Origin: Terriglobia bacterium
Lineage (GTDB): Bacteria > Acidobacteriota > Terriglobia > Bryobacterales > Bryobacteraceae
Direction: 5' to 3'
Length of the DNA stretch: 58,945 nucleotides
Assembly: GCA_020073445.1 (NCBI GenBank)
Contig: JAIQFE010000044.1
Span: 1 to 58,945, forward strand
Part shown: positions 34,783-42,762 of the stretch, piece after piece
Numbering within the stretch: the first letter of the stretch is position 1
How the letters are laid out: each line of letters opens with the position of its first letter
Notes under the pieces: generated by a model
What the model was told of the DNA's origin: nothing
The model's database searches: none
Seen by the model: only the letters and a program-made list of their open reading frames with translations
Translations under genes and position numbers: made by a program

Positions 34783-36573
34783 CTATTCCACCCCGAACGC
34801 CAGCACCACGTTCCCTTGCGAACCTTGCTGGATTCCGACGTAGCCCGACGCCACGTACACCATCCCGCCAGTGACCACCGCTCCGGCAGGGCCGAAGGAG
34901 CCGCCGTTCGCGATCACGCCGTTCACGGTCTGAAAATCCTGCTTGGCATCGAAGCTCCAGATCACTTTGCCCGCTGTATCCACTGCGCGCAAAATGCCGT
35001 CCCAGCCGCCGGTGAAAACGACGCCCGGAATCGAGGTCGCGGGGCCAGCCTGGCCGCGACGGTCCGCATTGATCGGGGCGTTCCAATCGACCTTACCTGT
35101 TGTCAGCTGGAGCGCCTTCAATCCGCCGCCAGGTTGCTGCAGCGGATAGTAAACGCGTTGACCGTCCGATGCGCCGCCCCAGACCACCAGACCCGAGGCC
35201 GATGGCGCCTGCGTTTCCCACAGCTGGGTGCGCCATACCAGCTTTCCGTCGGCATCCGGGTCGAGGCCAATCGCCACGCCGCCCTTGCCCGCCGCGACCA
35301 GAATGTCTTTGCCGTTCACGGTTTGCAGAATCGCCGAGGAGCCGCCGAAATCGTAGTCCGGACCCAGTTTCTCGGGACAATTCGTATCCGCCGCATTGGC
35401 CGGGCGGCAGCCGTTCATGAACGAATCGCCCGCAAACTCCTGGTGGTGCCACATCATCTTCCCGTCTTCCATGCGCAGAGCCAGGATCGAATCGCTGGTC
35501 GACGCGGCGATGCGGCCGAAGCTGTTCCCGGTGCCCACGTAGATGAGCTTTCGCTTGGCGTCCACGGTGGGCGTGTTCCACACCGATGCCCCCGCTGGGC
35601 CCCACGTCTGTTTTCCATGCGAATTCTCGCCAAGTGAACGTAGCGGCTCCTGAATGCTCTGGGCGCGCCAGATAACCTTCCCCGTATTGGCGTTCAGTGC
35701 CACGACCGTGCCGCGCGACTTGCAACATTCATAATCGAGATTCGCGCCCGTCAACGTCTCGGTACCCGATAGGGGCACATACAGCCGGCCGTCGTAATAG
35801 GCGGCGGTCGCACTCAGGTTGTTCAGGCTGTCCTTCACTTCTGCGTTCTTCCACAGCAGTTTCCCGTCGTGCGCATCAATCGCATAGGCGGTCGAAGAGC
35901 GAGTGACGAAGAAGACCGCATAGCGCGTGCCCGGATATCCGGAAATCGGCGCGATGATAGGCGCGAACCGGCCGAACATATCGGAGCGGTAGGCCCAGTA
36001 AGCGCATCCCGACTTCGTGTCCATCGAATACACCACTCCGTCATCGTTGCCGACGAACACGCGGCCGAAAGCGATCGCGGGCTGAGAGTAAAGGCTCGAC
36101 CCACCAGGCAATCCGAAGGCCCATTTGAGCTTCAGCCGAGGCACATCGGCTGCGGTCAGCCCCGCGGCGCGTGCAGTCTGGAACCGGGAATTCGTAGTGC
36201 CGCCCCAACCCGACCATGACGGCGTCGCATTGATATCGCCCAGATCGGGATTCGACGCGCAGCGGTTGGTCATCTTGGTCACATCGCCCGCGGCCGGATC
36301 GTTGAGCGGACGCTTGCCCAGAAACTCGGCGACGATGCGGCGCTCGCGGCTGGTCATCGAGGCAGCTTGCTCCTTCATCTTGCCCTTCATCAACGAATCG
36401 AAGATGCTCTCGGTAGGCATCGCATTGAGCGCGGCCATCGCGGGTGCACCGCCTTCCGCCGAATGGCAGCTCGCGCATTTGCTCTGAAACATCGCCTGTC
36501 CCGGCGGCTGCGGCTGCGCCAGGAGCAGGCCGGCAAAGAAGGTGATTGCGATGGAAAGTGTGATTTGTCGCAC
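34783..36573 (-). CDS. Exported PQQ quinohaemoprotein, polyvinyl-alcohol-dehydrogenase-like, with N-terminal cytochrome c
   Basis: 596 residues from GTG 36573 (GGGGA upstream). Signal LSIAITFFAGLLLAQP, then a class-I cytochrome with KCASCHSAEGG (haem at 33-37). A PQQ propeller follows: SRFQTARAAGLTAADVPRLKLKWAFG, SGCAYW, DYECCKSRG (adjacent cysteines), WGPAGASVWNTPTVDA, GDSFMNGC, FTGGWDGILRAVDTAGKVIW. The layout of haem then propeller and the SLYSQPAIAFGRVFVG start match polyvinyl-alcohol/secondary-alcohol dehydrogenases; the natural substrate is unknown. First gene of the operon running to 31940, divergent from a sugar dehydrogenase with only 28 bases between starts. Confidence 0.85.
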   Translation of the reverse strand: MRQITLSIAITFFAGLLLAQPQPPGQAMFQSKCASCHSAEGGAPAMAALNAMPTESIFDSLMKGKMKEQAASMTSRERRIVAEFLGKRPLNDPAAGDVTKMTNRCASNPDLGDINATPSWSGWGGTTNSRFQTARAAGLTAADVPRLKLKWAFGLPGGSSLYSQPAIAFGRVFVGNDDGVVYSMDTKSGCAYWAYRSDMFGRFAPIIAPISGYPGTRYAVFFVTRSSTAYAIDAHDGKLLWKNAEVKDSLNNLSATAAYYDGRLYVPLSGTETLTGANLDYECCKSRGTVVALNANTGKVIWRAQSIQEPLRSLGENSHGKQTWGPAGASVWNTPTVDAKRKLIYVGTGNSFGRIAASTSDSILALRMEDGKMMWHHQEFAGDSFMNGCRPANAADTNCPEKLGPDYDFGGSSAILQTVNGKDILVAAGKGGVAIGLDPDADGKLVWRTQLWETQAPSASGLVVWGGASDGQRVYYPLQQPGGGLKALQLTTGKVDWNAPINADRRGQAGPATSIPGVVFTGGWDGILRAVDTAGKVIWSFDAKQDFQTVNGVIANGGSFGPAGAVVTGGMVYVASGYVGIQQGSQGNVVLAFGVE

Positions 36574-36601
36574 GATGTCGTCCCCGGCGTATAGTATAAC
36601 G
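36574..36601. promoter_or_regulatory. 28-base divergent gap with a -10 box close to the plus-strand start
   Basis: TATAGT (36590-36595) lies six bases before ATG 36602, the distance expected for a leaderless mRNA. A weak -35 TTGTCG (36565-36570) falls inside the divergent gene, 19 bases away. The minus-strand promoter must overlap the plus-strand gene. Confidence 0.4.
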
Positions 36602-37780
36602 ATGAAGCACCTGCTTTTCAGCGCCACGATTTTTGCCGCCGTGATCTTTGCCGCCAAGCTGCACGGCCAGGCCAACGTGATCGATCTGCCACGCGGTCCG
36701 TTGGGCGACGGTCCCTTCATTTTCGATACGGCCGAGCAGCACAAGATCAAAGTCACCGTGATCACGAAGGCTCTCGACCGGCCCTTCGGAATCGCCTTTC
36801 TCCCCGGCGGCAATATTTTGGTGAGCGAACGCGGGCCCGGCAGGCTTCGAATTGTTCGCGATGGCGTGCTCGATCCGCAACCCATCGGCGGAGTCCCCAA
36901 GGTCAACGCCCGCGCGAACGCCGGCCTGTACGATTTCGTTCTTCATCCCAACTACGCCCAGAATCAATGGATCTACTTCGCCTTCAGCAAGCCCGGCGAA
37001 GGCAATCTGTCGGCGACTGTTCTCGCCCGCGCGAAGCTGCAAGGCAACTCGCTCACGCAGGTCCAGGAACTCTACAGCACGGAGCAGGGAACTAACGTGG
37101 GCGGATCGCGCCTCGCTTTCGCCCTCGACGGCAAAATTCTCATGACGACGCCTGCCGCCGGCGAAATCGACAAGGCGCAAGACCCGATGAGCGCCTATGG
37201 AAAGATTCTTCGCCTGAATGACGACGGCACCATTCCGCGCGACAATCCGTTTGTCGGCAAACCGGGCTATCGTCCTGAGATCTACACGCTCGGCCATCGC
37301 GATCATCTGGGTCTGACCGTTCATCCCTCCGGCACTATCTTCAACGCCGAACACGGACCCAACGGTGGCGATGAAGTGAACCTGATCAAGCCCGGCGCCA
37401 ACTACGGCTGGCCGGTCATCAGTTTCGGCCGCCAGTATGACGGCAGCCGGATTCTTCCTTTCAAGGAAGGCATGGAGATTCCGCAGATCGTGTGGGTACC
37501 ATCGATCGGACCCTCGGGAATCATGTTTTACACCGGAGATAAGTTTCCGGCGTGGAAGAACAACCTGTTCGTTGGCAGCGCGCGCTATGGCGAAATCCGT
37601 GGTTTTGGCCACCTGGAGCGCGTGGTGTTGAACGACAAGTTCGAAGACATCCGCCGGGAGAGGCTGCTCGACGACCTGCATCAACGCTTCCGCGATGTCC
37701 GGCAAGGCCCGGATGGAAACATCTACGCGCTGACAGACCAGGAAGTGGGTGCGCTGCTGAAGATCGAGCCGGCGCAATAG
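36602..37780 (+). CDS. Exported PQQ-dependent sugar dehydrogenase (glucose/sorbosone dehydrogenase family)
   Basis: 392 residues from ATG 36602; the signal HLLFSATIFAAVIFAAKLHGQ begins there. Family landmarks of soluble aldose dehydrogenases appear in order: LDRPFGIAFLPGGNILVSER, GLYDFVLHPNYAQNQWIYFAFS, ALDGKILMTT, GYRPEIYTLGHRDHLGLTVHP (His candidate base), TIFNAEHGPNGGDEVNLIKPGANYGWP, PSIGPSGIMFYTGDKFPAWKNNLFVG and FRDVRQGPDGNIYALTD. A periplasmic six-bladed propeller oxidising aldoses with PQQ. Two small membrane-protein genes follow on the same strand, the first after 23 bases. Confidence 0.87.
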   Translation: MKHLLFSATIFAAVIFAAKLHGQANVIDLPRGPLGDGPFIFDTAEQHKIKVTVITKALDRPFGIAFLPGGNILVSERGPGRLRIVRDGVLDPQPIGGVPKVNARANAGLYDFVLHPNYAQNQWIYFAFSKPGEGNLSATVLARAKLQGNSLTQVQELYSTEQGTNVGGSRLAFALDGKILMTTPAAGEIDKAQDPMSAYGKILRLNDDGTIPRDNPFVGKPGYRPEIYTLGHRDHLGLTVHPSGTIFNAEHGPNGGDEVNLIKPGANYGWPVISFGRQYDGSRILPFKEGMEIPQIVWVPSIGPSGIMFYTGDKFPAWKNNLFVGSARYGEIRGFGHLERVVLNDKFEDIRRERLLDDLHQRFRDVRQGPDGNIYALTDQEVGALLKIEPAQ

Positions 37781-37803
37781 CTGTTGACGAAGAGGAGGAT
37801 CCT

Positions 37804-38247
37804 ATTCAGAACGCGATCGCGGATGCGCTGAACAACGCCGAATGGGCGTTTGCGCTGGCGGAGTGTGTTCACATCGGCGGGTTTGCCGTAGCCATCGGAT
37901 CGATCGCACTCGTGGACTTTCGAATGTTGAACCTCGGGCTGCGCAAGGAGACCGCCGCGCGGATTCTGAGGTACACGGAACTGTGGACGCTGATCGCGCT
38001 GATATTCGTCCTGTTTTCGGGCATCGCGCTGTTCATGTCGCAAACCGAAATCTATCTAGTGAACCTGATTTTTCCGCTGAAGATGTACGCGTTGGCCGCC
38101 GCGCTCATCTACAATTTCACCGTCCACAGAAAAGTGGCGAAGATGGAGAATCCGCCTCCGGTCTTGAGCAAGCTGGTGGCAATCGTGTCTTTGCTGCTGT
38201 GGGTGTCCGTCGTGTTCGGCGGGATTTTCACCGGGTTTCTTGTGTAG
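37804..38247 (+). CDS. DUF6644-like four-helix membrane protein, probable ATT start
   Basis: 147 residues with four membrane helices. Family motifs: AECVHIGGFAVAIGSIALVD in helix 1 (His), NLIFPLKM in helix 3, LLLWVSVVFGGIFTGF at the end. The strong GAGGAGG at 37792-37798 is followed after five bases by ATT 37804, and the protein from that codon (QNAIADALNNAEW) lines up with the usual N-terminus of such proteins. No ATG, GTG or TTG in frame fits, so initiation at ATT, or a base error, is likely. Probably cotranscribed with the sugar dehydrogenase upstream and the sister gene downstream; a role in quinone or haem electron transfer is conjecture. Confidence 0.65.
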   Translation: MQNAIADALNNAEWAFALAECVHIGGFAVAIGSIALVDFRMLNLGLRKETAARILRYTELWTLIALIFVLFSGIALFMSQTEIYLVNLIFPLKMYALAAALIYNFTVHRKVAKMENPPPVLSKLVAIVSLLLWVSVVFGGIFTGFLV

Positions 38248-38273
38248 AGGGTTTCGGCTAGAGGCTATCCTGC

Positions 38274-38756
38274 ATGCCCACCGCTCATTCCATCCAGAGT
38301 ATTGATTTTCTCGTCTCGTTCAGCGAATCGGTGCTGGCTTATCCGATCGTCCTGTCGATTCACCTGACATGCATCGCGCTGTTCGGCGGCATGATCCTCA
38401 TGACAAACCTGCGCCTGCTGGGGCTCAACTTCATGGGCCTGACAATCACGGAGATGGTGACCAGCTTTCGTCCGTGGAAGCGTGTGGGAGTTATCGTCAT
38501 GATCGTTACGGGCTTACTGCTGGCAACCTCCGAGGCTGAAAAGTATGCGCTCAATCCCATCTTCTGGACCAAAATGGTCATTCTGGGCTTGATTGGCGTG
38601 CATGCCCTGATCTTCCGCCCGATCGTCTACAAACGGACGGAAGAGCTGGATCGATCCGCAGTCATCCTAACCAAAGTGAAGATCGCCGCGATTCTCTCGC
38701 TGGTTCTTTGGACCGCCATGTTTACGATGGGAAGACTCATCGCGTACTGGGATTAG
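38274..38756 (+). CDS. DUF6644-like four-helix membrane protein
   Basis: 160 residues: an N-terminal amphipathic stretch (DFLVSFSESVLAYPI) and four membrane helices with the family motifs VLSIHLTCIALFGGM (His in helix 1), TNLRLLGLNF, YALNPIFWTKMVILGL, and a final LSLVLWTAMFTMGRLIAYWD. Together with the preceding gene it equals the tandem module of the fused 9464 protein. ATG 38274 has no good ribosome site. The last 4 bases overlap the convergent gene. Likely a subunit of a membrane complex; function unknown. Confidence 0.72.
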   Translation: MPTAHSIQSIDFLVSFSESVLAYPIVLSIHLTCIALFGGMILMTNLRLLGLNFMGLTITEMVTSFRPWKRVGVIVMIVTGLLLATSEAEKYALNPIFWTKMVILGLIGVHALIFRPIVYKRTEELDRSAVILTKVKIAAILSLVLWTAMFTMGRLIAYWD

Positions 38757-39238
38757 ATGTACGCCAGCAAGCGACCTGCTGTGATCGCTCCCAACCAGCA
38801 GATCAGCCCCGCCCATGCCAGAGCCCTGGCGTTGTCAGGCAACGCGCCGTCCGGACCCAACCCATCTGGACCGATTTTCCGGAACACCTTGTTCCTGGTC
38901 AGCTGGAGCACGGCAATCCCGGCAAAGATGAAAACCATCTTGATGTAGAACACGGGATCGACCAGCCTTTTGGACGCACTCGCCAGCAGCAGAGCTGTGC
39001 CCGTGATCGCATTCACCCAGAATCCCCACCAAATCAGCGGATACAGGCGCTCCAGCGGTTGTATCGGGGTTTTGCTCGAAACACCCAGGAGCCGCAGGCT
39101 GATCATGGCGCCGAGGCCCGCCACCACGCCCATGCCCATGACGTGCAGCCACAGAATCGTGGGATACGCCAGTTTAGAGGGGGATTCGCGCACCCAGGTG
39201 CTCAAGCCCAGGTTCTCGAGCGTATCCAGAAAATTCAC
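38753..39238 (-). CDS. DUF6644-like four-helix membrane protein, translationally coupled
   Basis: 161 residues from GTG 39238, whose GTGA overlaps the stop of the preceding small gene. Motifs: STWVRESPSKLAYPTILWLHVMGMGVVAGLG (His in helix 1), SLRLLG, WWGFWVNAITGTALLL, RLVDPVFYIKMVFI, and final LICWLGAITAGRLLAYI. Last of a three-gene minus-strand operon. Same fold as the genes on its convergent side, 4 bases overlapping, so two related clusters meet tail to tail. Confidence 0.72.
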   Translation of the reverse strand: MNFLDTLENLGLSTWVRESPSKLAYPTILWLHVMGMGVVAGLGAMISLRLLGVSSKTPIQPLERLYPLIWWGFWVNAITGTALLLASASKRLVDPVFYIKMVFIFAGIAVLQLTRNKVFRKIGPDGLGPDGALPDNARALAWAGLICWLGAITAGRLLAYI

Positions 39239-39381
39239 CGTCTGTCCTCCTGTGGTTTATCATCCACGGGCTCGCCGCTCGCCGCACTGCTCTTGTCGAT
39301 GAGGTATCCCAGGACCCCTATTAGCACGACGGAGCCAAGTGCGATGAGGCTCACAATTGCGACATCTGTCCATCCGACCAT
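39235..39381 (-). CDS. 48-residue single-span membrane protein
   Basis: ATG 39381 shares its A with the TAA stop of the upstream gene (TAATG), and its own TGA overlaps the next GTG. The product has one membrane helix (VAIVSLIALGSVVLIGVLGYLI) and a short, acidic hydrophilic tail (DKSSAASGEPVDDKPQEDRR). Size and position resemble small accessory subunits of membrane redox complexes such as CcoQ; this is analogy only. An in-frame upstream extension overlaps the preceding gene and is not supported. Confidence 0.6.
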   Translation of the reverse strand: MVGWTDVAIVSLIALGSVVLIGVLGYLIDKSSAASGEPVDDKPQEDRR

Positions 39382-40319
39382 TAGAATGAGTGTCCAAAAA
39401 ACGGCAGCATCTGGCCGCAGAAGATCACGCCCACCCACAGTACGATTCCGGAGGCCGCCGCAACTCTGGCCGCTATCGGCGGAGCGTCGCCAGCTCTTAG
39501 CGTCCAGGGCTGCTCGAACACGGTGAAGTATAGGGTGTTGGCTCCCGCCACCAGGATCAAGGCCAGTTTCCAGATGAAGACCGGGTTATTGACGTAGAAA
39601 TCCGGAGGAGCGCCGATGAAGAACAGCATGCCCGTCACTACGTTGATGCCGAACCCCAATACTCCCCAGGGCAAAAGCCGGTGCAGTGTCGAATACGGGA
39701 TGCCCTTCAGAAAACCCAGCATCCGCAGGTCTACCAGCAGCACCACCCCAAACAGGAGGCACAGCCCGATGAAATGAACCGTCTCACTGGCGGGCCAGCC
39801 CCACTTGAGGTTCACCATGGCGTCTCCGATCACTCTTGCCAGTGGCGGATTCGCGGCCTCTGATTCGACTGGTGTTGGCGCAGTGCGAATCTCCGGATGC
39901 CGGATGTCTCCGCCGATGCTTGCGGCCCGGCCCATCAGCCCGAAACTCACTAGTCCGGCGAGCAGGACCGCCACCAGTGTCGCTTGTGGGAAGCGCGAGA
40001 GCCGCCGACGCTGCCACAGTCCCAGCCATGCCAGGGCTCCCGTCAGTTCCATGACCCCGAGGGCCTCGAACGCCGCAGTCTCGTGCGCGTCGATCATGGG
40101 CTTGGAGACCTCGGGCGTCTTCTGCAAGGCCAACTCCGCGGCGGTGCCTGAGGCAAACGTCGGAATCGACAGCAGGGCGATGCCAAAAAAGATGACCAGG
40201 CTGGCGCTCTTCAGATGGTCGCTCTTGGTCATGAGGGCCACGATGAACAGGCCGATCCCGAAGATCATGCCGATGGTCGGAAAGTGATTTAGTAAGAGAT
40301 GTACGTGTGCCAGATTCAT
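39381..40319 (-). CDS. Membrane protein: DUF2231-like half fused to a DUF6644-like half
   Basis: 312 residues, about eight membrane helices. The N-terminal half opens HVHLLLNHFPTIGMIFGIGLF, typical of DUF2231-type proteins with paired histidines, and continues to about residue 130. A periplasmic linker (GGDIRHPEIRTAPTPVESEA) leads to a second half with the DUF6644-like motifs: ETVHFIGLCLLFGVVLLVDLRMLGF, YVNNPVFIWKLALILV, GIVLWVGVIFCGQML. First gene of the coupled operon 40319-38753. The conserved histidines suggest a b-haem or copper site (inference). Confidence 0.72.
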   Translation of the reverse strand: MNLAHVHLLLNHFPTIGMIFGIGLFIVALMTKSDHLKSASLVIFFGIALLSIPTFASGTAAELALQKTPEVSKPMIDAHETAAFEALGVMELTGALAWLGLWQRRRLSRFPQATLVAVLLAGLVSFGLMGRAASIGGDIRHPEIRTAPTPVESEAANPPLARVIGDAMVNLKWGWPASETVHFIGLCLLFGVVLLVDLRMLGFLKGIPYSTLHRLLPWGVLGFGINVVTGMLFFIGAPPDFYVNNPVFIWKLALILVAGANTLYFTVFEQPWTLRAGDAPPIAARVAAASGIVLWVGVIFCGQMLPFFGHSF

Positions 40320-40390
40320 AACAGGCCGGGAGAGGCCGCCGGGGCGGCAGTCCGCCTCAGCCCATCACGTGAGCGACGGGCAAGGTCCTT

Positions 40391-40416
40391 ATTCTGACTC
40401 CTGACTTCTGTCTTCT
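40391..40416. repeat. Heptanucleotide tandem repeat, copy 2
   Basis: A 26-base copy, with one mismatch, of the element at 13878-13903. On the minus strand it reads AGAAGAC, AGAAGTC, AGGAGTC, AGAAT. It lies just beyond the stop of the 597-residue gene and upstream of the 39381-40319 gene, so it is intergenic here. Confidence 0.6.
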
Positions 40417-40418
40417 TG

Positions 40419-42212
40419 CTAGTGCCGAAGCTGGGTGGATATGTTCCCCTGTTCGTACACCTCGCAAAACGCGCGCTCATGGATTACTTGTGGCGCGCCA
40501 GCGCGTACCCGAAGGATTTTGTCCGGCATCACCCACGGCTCGATCAGGTACTCCGGGTCCTCAATGGTCATCTGGTAAAGAATCTCATCGCCCTTCCGCG
40601 TCAGCTTCTCGATCATGTGCATGTCGGCGGAATGGATCAGGCCGCCGCGTCCGAACCAGGTTGTATCGACGAAGTTGGTGGAATCGATCACCAGCGTGTC
40701 GCCCTCCCATTTACCGATAGAAAGCCCGTAGTAATAGGCTTCGACCGTGTCGGGGCGCTTTCGGCCGTCGGTCGGGATGTCGCGGTATTCGTAATTTCCG
40801 CCGCCGTAATCGCTGTTATTTCCATAGAAGAAGATGATGTCAGTCGGGGTCTGGATAATGCGGTTCGGGGTACCCTGCCGCGGGAGCCCCAGGGGCTGAC
40901 AGGTCATGACTGGATCTTCCTTGTTCGTCCACGCGTCCAGATACTGGATCTTGTCCCAAAACTCGGGTTTGTAATTGGGACGACTCGGCCCAAACCGCGA
41001 GGGCGAGATCCACTCATAATCCACCCAGAAGTTGTCTTGTCCGGTTTTGCAGCCGATCTCGGGGTTGATTCCCGTACCCGGTAGCTGCGTTGGACCACAT
41101 CGGCGGGTCCCGCTACCCGTGATTACAAGCGGAGGGCCAGCCCAGTTTCCTGTCATGTCCGGATGTCCGTCGGCCAGCCGCGGGGTTACCACGGCTGCAG
41201 TCTGCGTCGCGGGTGCGTTGGAAGCCAGAGTCCAGTTGGGAGGCTGATTCGTTGGCTTGATCGCCGCCTTGACGCTCGCCGGAACCGGCATCACGACATA
41301 CATCTGTGCCGTTTCCGTCAGCGTCGTCGTAATGTCACGGACGACGGTGCCGTTCTGTTTCTCGATCATCCGGCCCGCGTAGAACGCCTCCGCCGGATTC
41401 AGCGGATTGTTCCAGTCCTTATAGTTGCTGTAGGTGAACTCGTAAGTCTTCGCTCCTTGCTTCACGACCACGCGTTCGGCCATGAACTTCGCGTCGAGCG
41501 TGGCGGTCGCTGTGGCGTTGGGGACGCTCGGAATTGGGAACGTCAACACCGGCTTGCCGCCTTCCCACACGACGGACGTTTTGCCTACCGTCATCACATC
41601 GGCTGGTAAACGTTGCGGCCTGGGCGTCATCGGAGGTGGGTCCGTAGTCCCAGCGAATGCGGCCTTGAACGCACCCTGCGGGCTTGCCCAAAGGCGAATC
41701 ATCCGTTCCTCTACAGTTGCGGGCATCGGCGTCGCCTTGCCTTTGCCAGCGACGAGTTCGGCACCAGGAATATCTTCGTTCCAGGCATACGCTCCACTGA
41801 GGACTTCGACATTGGAGCACGCCTGGCCATTGGGCCGGGTACCCGTATACTGAATCCGCTCGCCTGAGGTCTGGTAGCTGATGCTGGTTCGATACTTCGT
41901 TACATTGCAGGGCTGTCCGTCCACTTGGATGGTGCCCTTGCCCTGATATTCGAGCGACATGATCAGATCGTATTCCTCGCTGCTTCGGAGCATGCCCATA
42001 TACCAGGCCCAGTTGAAAAGGACTGATTTCAGGTCCTTCGCACCGGCTGCAGGGGTGTACAGCGGCGCGCCGCCCCCGCGGCCCCCGCCGCCCTTCGCTT
42101 GCCCTCCGCCCTTACCTTGGCCGCCGGCAGGCGCCTGCGCGCTGGCCATCGTCAGTGCGCCGATCGCGAAAACCAGCCCAATCGCGAAAAGAATGCCTCG
42201 TCGATAGGTCAT
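40419..42212 (-). CDS. Two-domain secreted protein with a C-terminal PDxSGxW domain
   Basis: 597 residues. Signal FAIGLVFAIGALTMASAQ, then a Gly/Lys-rich linker. The N-terminal domain (about 60-330) is mostly beta (YQGKGTIQVDGQPCNVTKYRTSISYQTSGERIQYTG; KTYEFTYSNYKDWNNPLNPAEAFYAGRMI), perhaps lipoprotein-carrier-like. The C-terminal domain starts at RLADGHPDMTGNW and keeps QTPTDIIFFYG, LSIGKWEGDTLVIDSTNFVDTTW, HSADMHMIEKLTRKGDEILYQMTI, EDPEYLIEPW. AAGGAGAA precedes ATG 42212. It follows a DUF6152 gene by 16 bases, a pairing seen elsewhere in this window. Function unknown. Confidence 0.8.
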   Translation of the reverse strand: MTYRRGILFAIGLVFAIGALTMASAQAPAGGQGKGGGQAKGGGGRGGGAPLYTPAAGAKDLKSVLFNWAWYMGMLRSSEEYDLIMSLEYQGKGTIQVDGQPCNVTKYRTSISYQTSGERIQYTGTRPNGQACSNVEVLSGAYAWNEDIPGAELVAGKGKATPMPATVEERMIRLWASPQGAFKAAFAGTTDPPPMTPRPQRLPADVMTVGKTSVVWEGGKPVLTFPIPSVPNATATATLDAKFMAERVVVKQGAKTYEFTYSNYKDWNNPLNPAEAFYAGRMIEKQNGTVVRDITTTLTETAQMYVVMPVPASVKAAIKPTNQPPNWTLASNAPATQTAAVVTPRLADGHPDMTGNWAGPPLVITGSGTRRCGPTQLPGTGINPEIGCKTGQDNFWVDYEWISPSRFGPSRPNYKPEFWDKIQYLDAWTNKEDPVMTCQPLGLPRQGTPNRIIQTPTDIIFFYGNNSDYGGGNYEYRDIPTDGRKRPDTVEAYYYGLSIGKWEGDTLVIDSTNFVDTTWFGRGGLIHSADMHMIEKLTRKGDEILYQMTIEDPEYLIEPWVMPDKILRVRAGAPQVIHERAFCEVYEQGNISTQLRH

Positions 42213-42228
42213 AGGATTCTCCTTGTGC

Positions 42229-42636
42229 CTAATCGTTGGGACCGCCGCCGGAGACGACCACAGTGTGCCCGTCAGCGTAGGTTACCGACTTGAGGAATCC
42301 CAGGGGATGGCCGTCCTTCGCCGGGATGCACTTCACGGTAATCGTGTCCCCGTTATGGAGGGCATTCGGCCCAGTTTTACCGACTCCCCGCTGCGCGAGG
42401 GCGGTGGCGGAGCCGAGTGTGAACACCCATTCGGTCGGCGTGCCGTCCGCGCCCTTGACCGAGATCGTCAGCGACCCGTGGGGGTTCACAAACTGTACTT
42501 TCTCGACCGTCCCGGTGAGCTCTTTTTCGGCTTTCATGTCGTAGACGCCGGCCAGGGAATGGTGAGCCCACAACGAGCCGCTGGCCATCAACCATCCGCA
42601 CGATAAAGCCGCATATCCTAGAGTTCGCTTAAGCAT
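42229..42636 (-). CDS. DUF6152-family exported small protein
   Basis: 135 residues from ATG 42636 (GGGAGG four bases upstream; an upstream TTG is in frame but less likely). Signal GYAALSCGWLMASGSLWA, then the family's AHHSLAGVYDMKAE, ELTGTVEKVQFVNPHGSLTISV, EWVFTLGSATALAQRG, GDTITVKCIPAKDGHPLGFLKSVTYADGH. The adjacent histidines at the mature N-terminus and the VNPH motif suggest metal binding. DUF6152 proteins are small periplasmic OB-like beta proteins of unknown role. First gene of an operon with the 40419-42212 protein. Confidence 0.84.
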   Translation of the reverse strand: MLKRTLGYAALSCGWLMASGSLWAHHSLAGVYDMKAEKELTGTVEKVQFVNPHGSLTISVKGADGTPTEWVFTLGSATALAQRGVGKTGPNALHNGDTITVKCIPAKDGHPLGFLKSVTYADGHTVVVSGGGPND

Positions 42637-42762
42637 TCCGCCTCCCAAAAATTGGCATGAGCATGAGAATTTAGCACGGTCGTCCAGCCACTGCAGGAAA
42701 CCAACTAGCTGTCGAGTGTAGCACCGCGAGAGCCCGGTGAAAAGCGCCCTAGGATCACGGCG

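Noticed and set aside
36041-37777. A 578-codon minus-strand frame across the sugar dehydrogenase
   Set aside because: It overlaps two well-supported genes on both sides and has no signal, domain or ribosome site.
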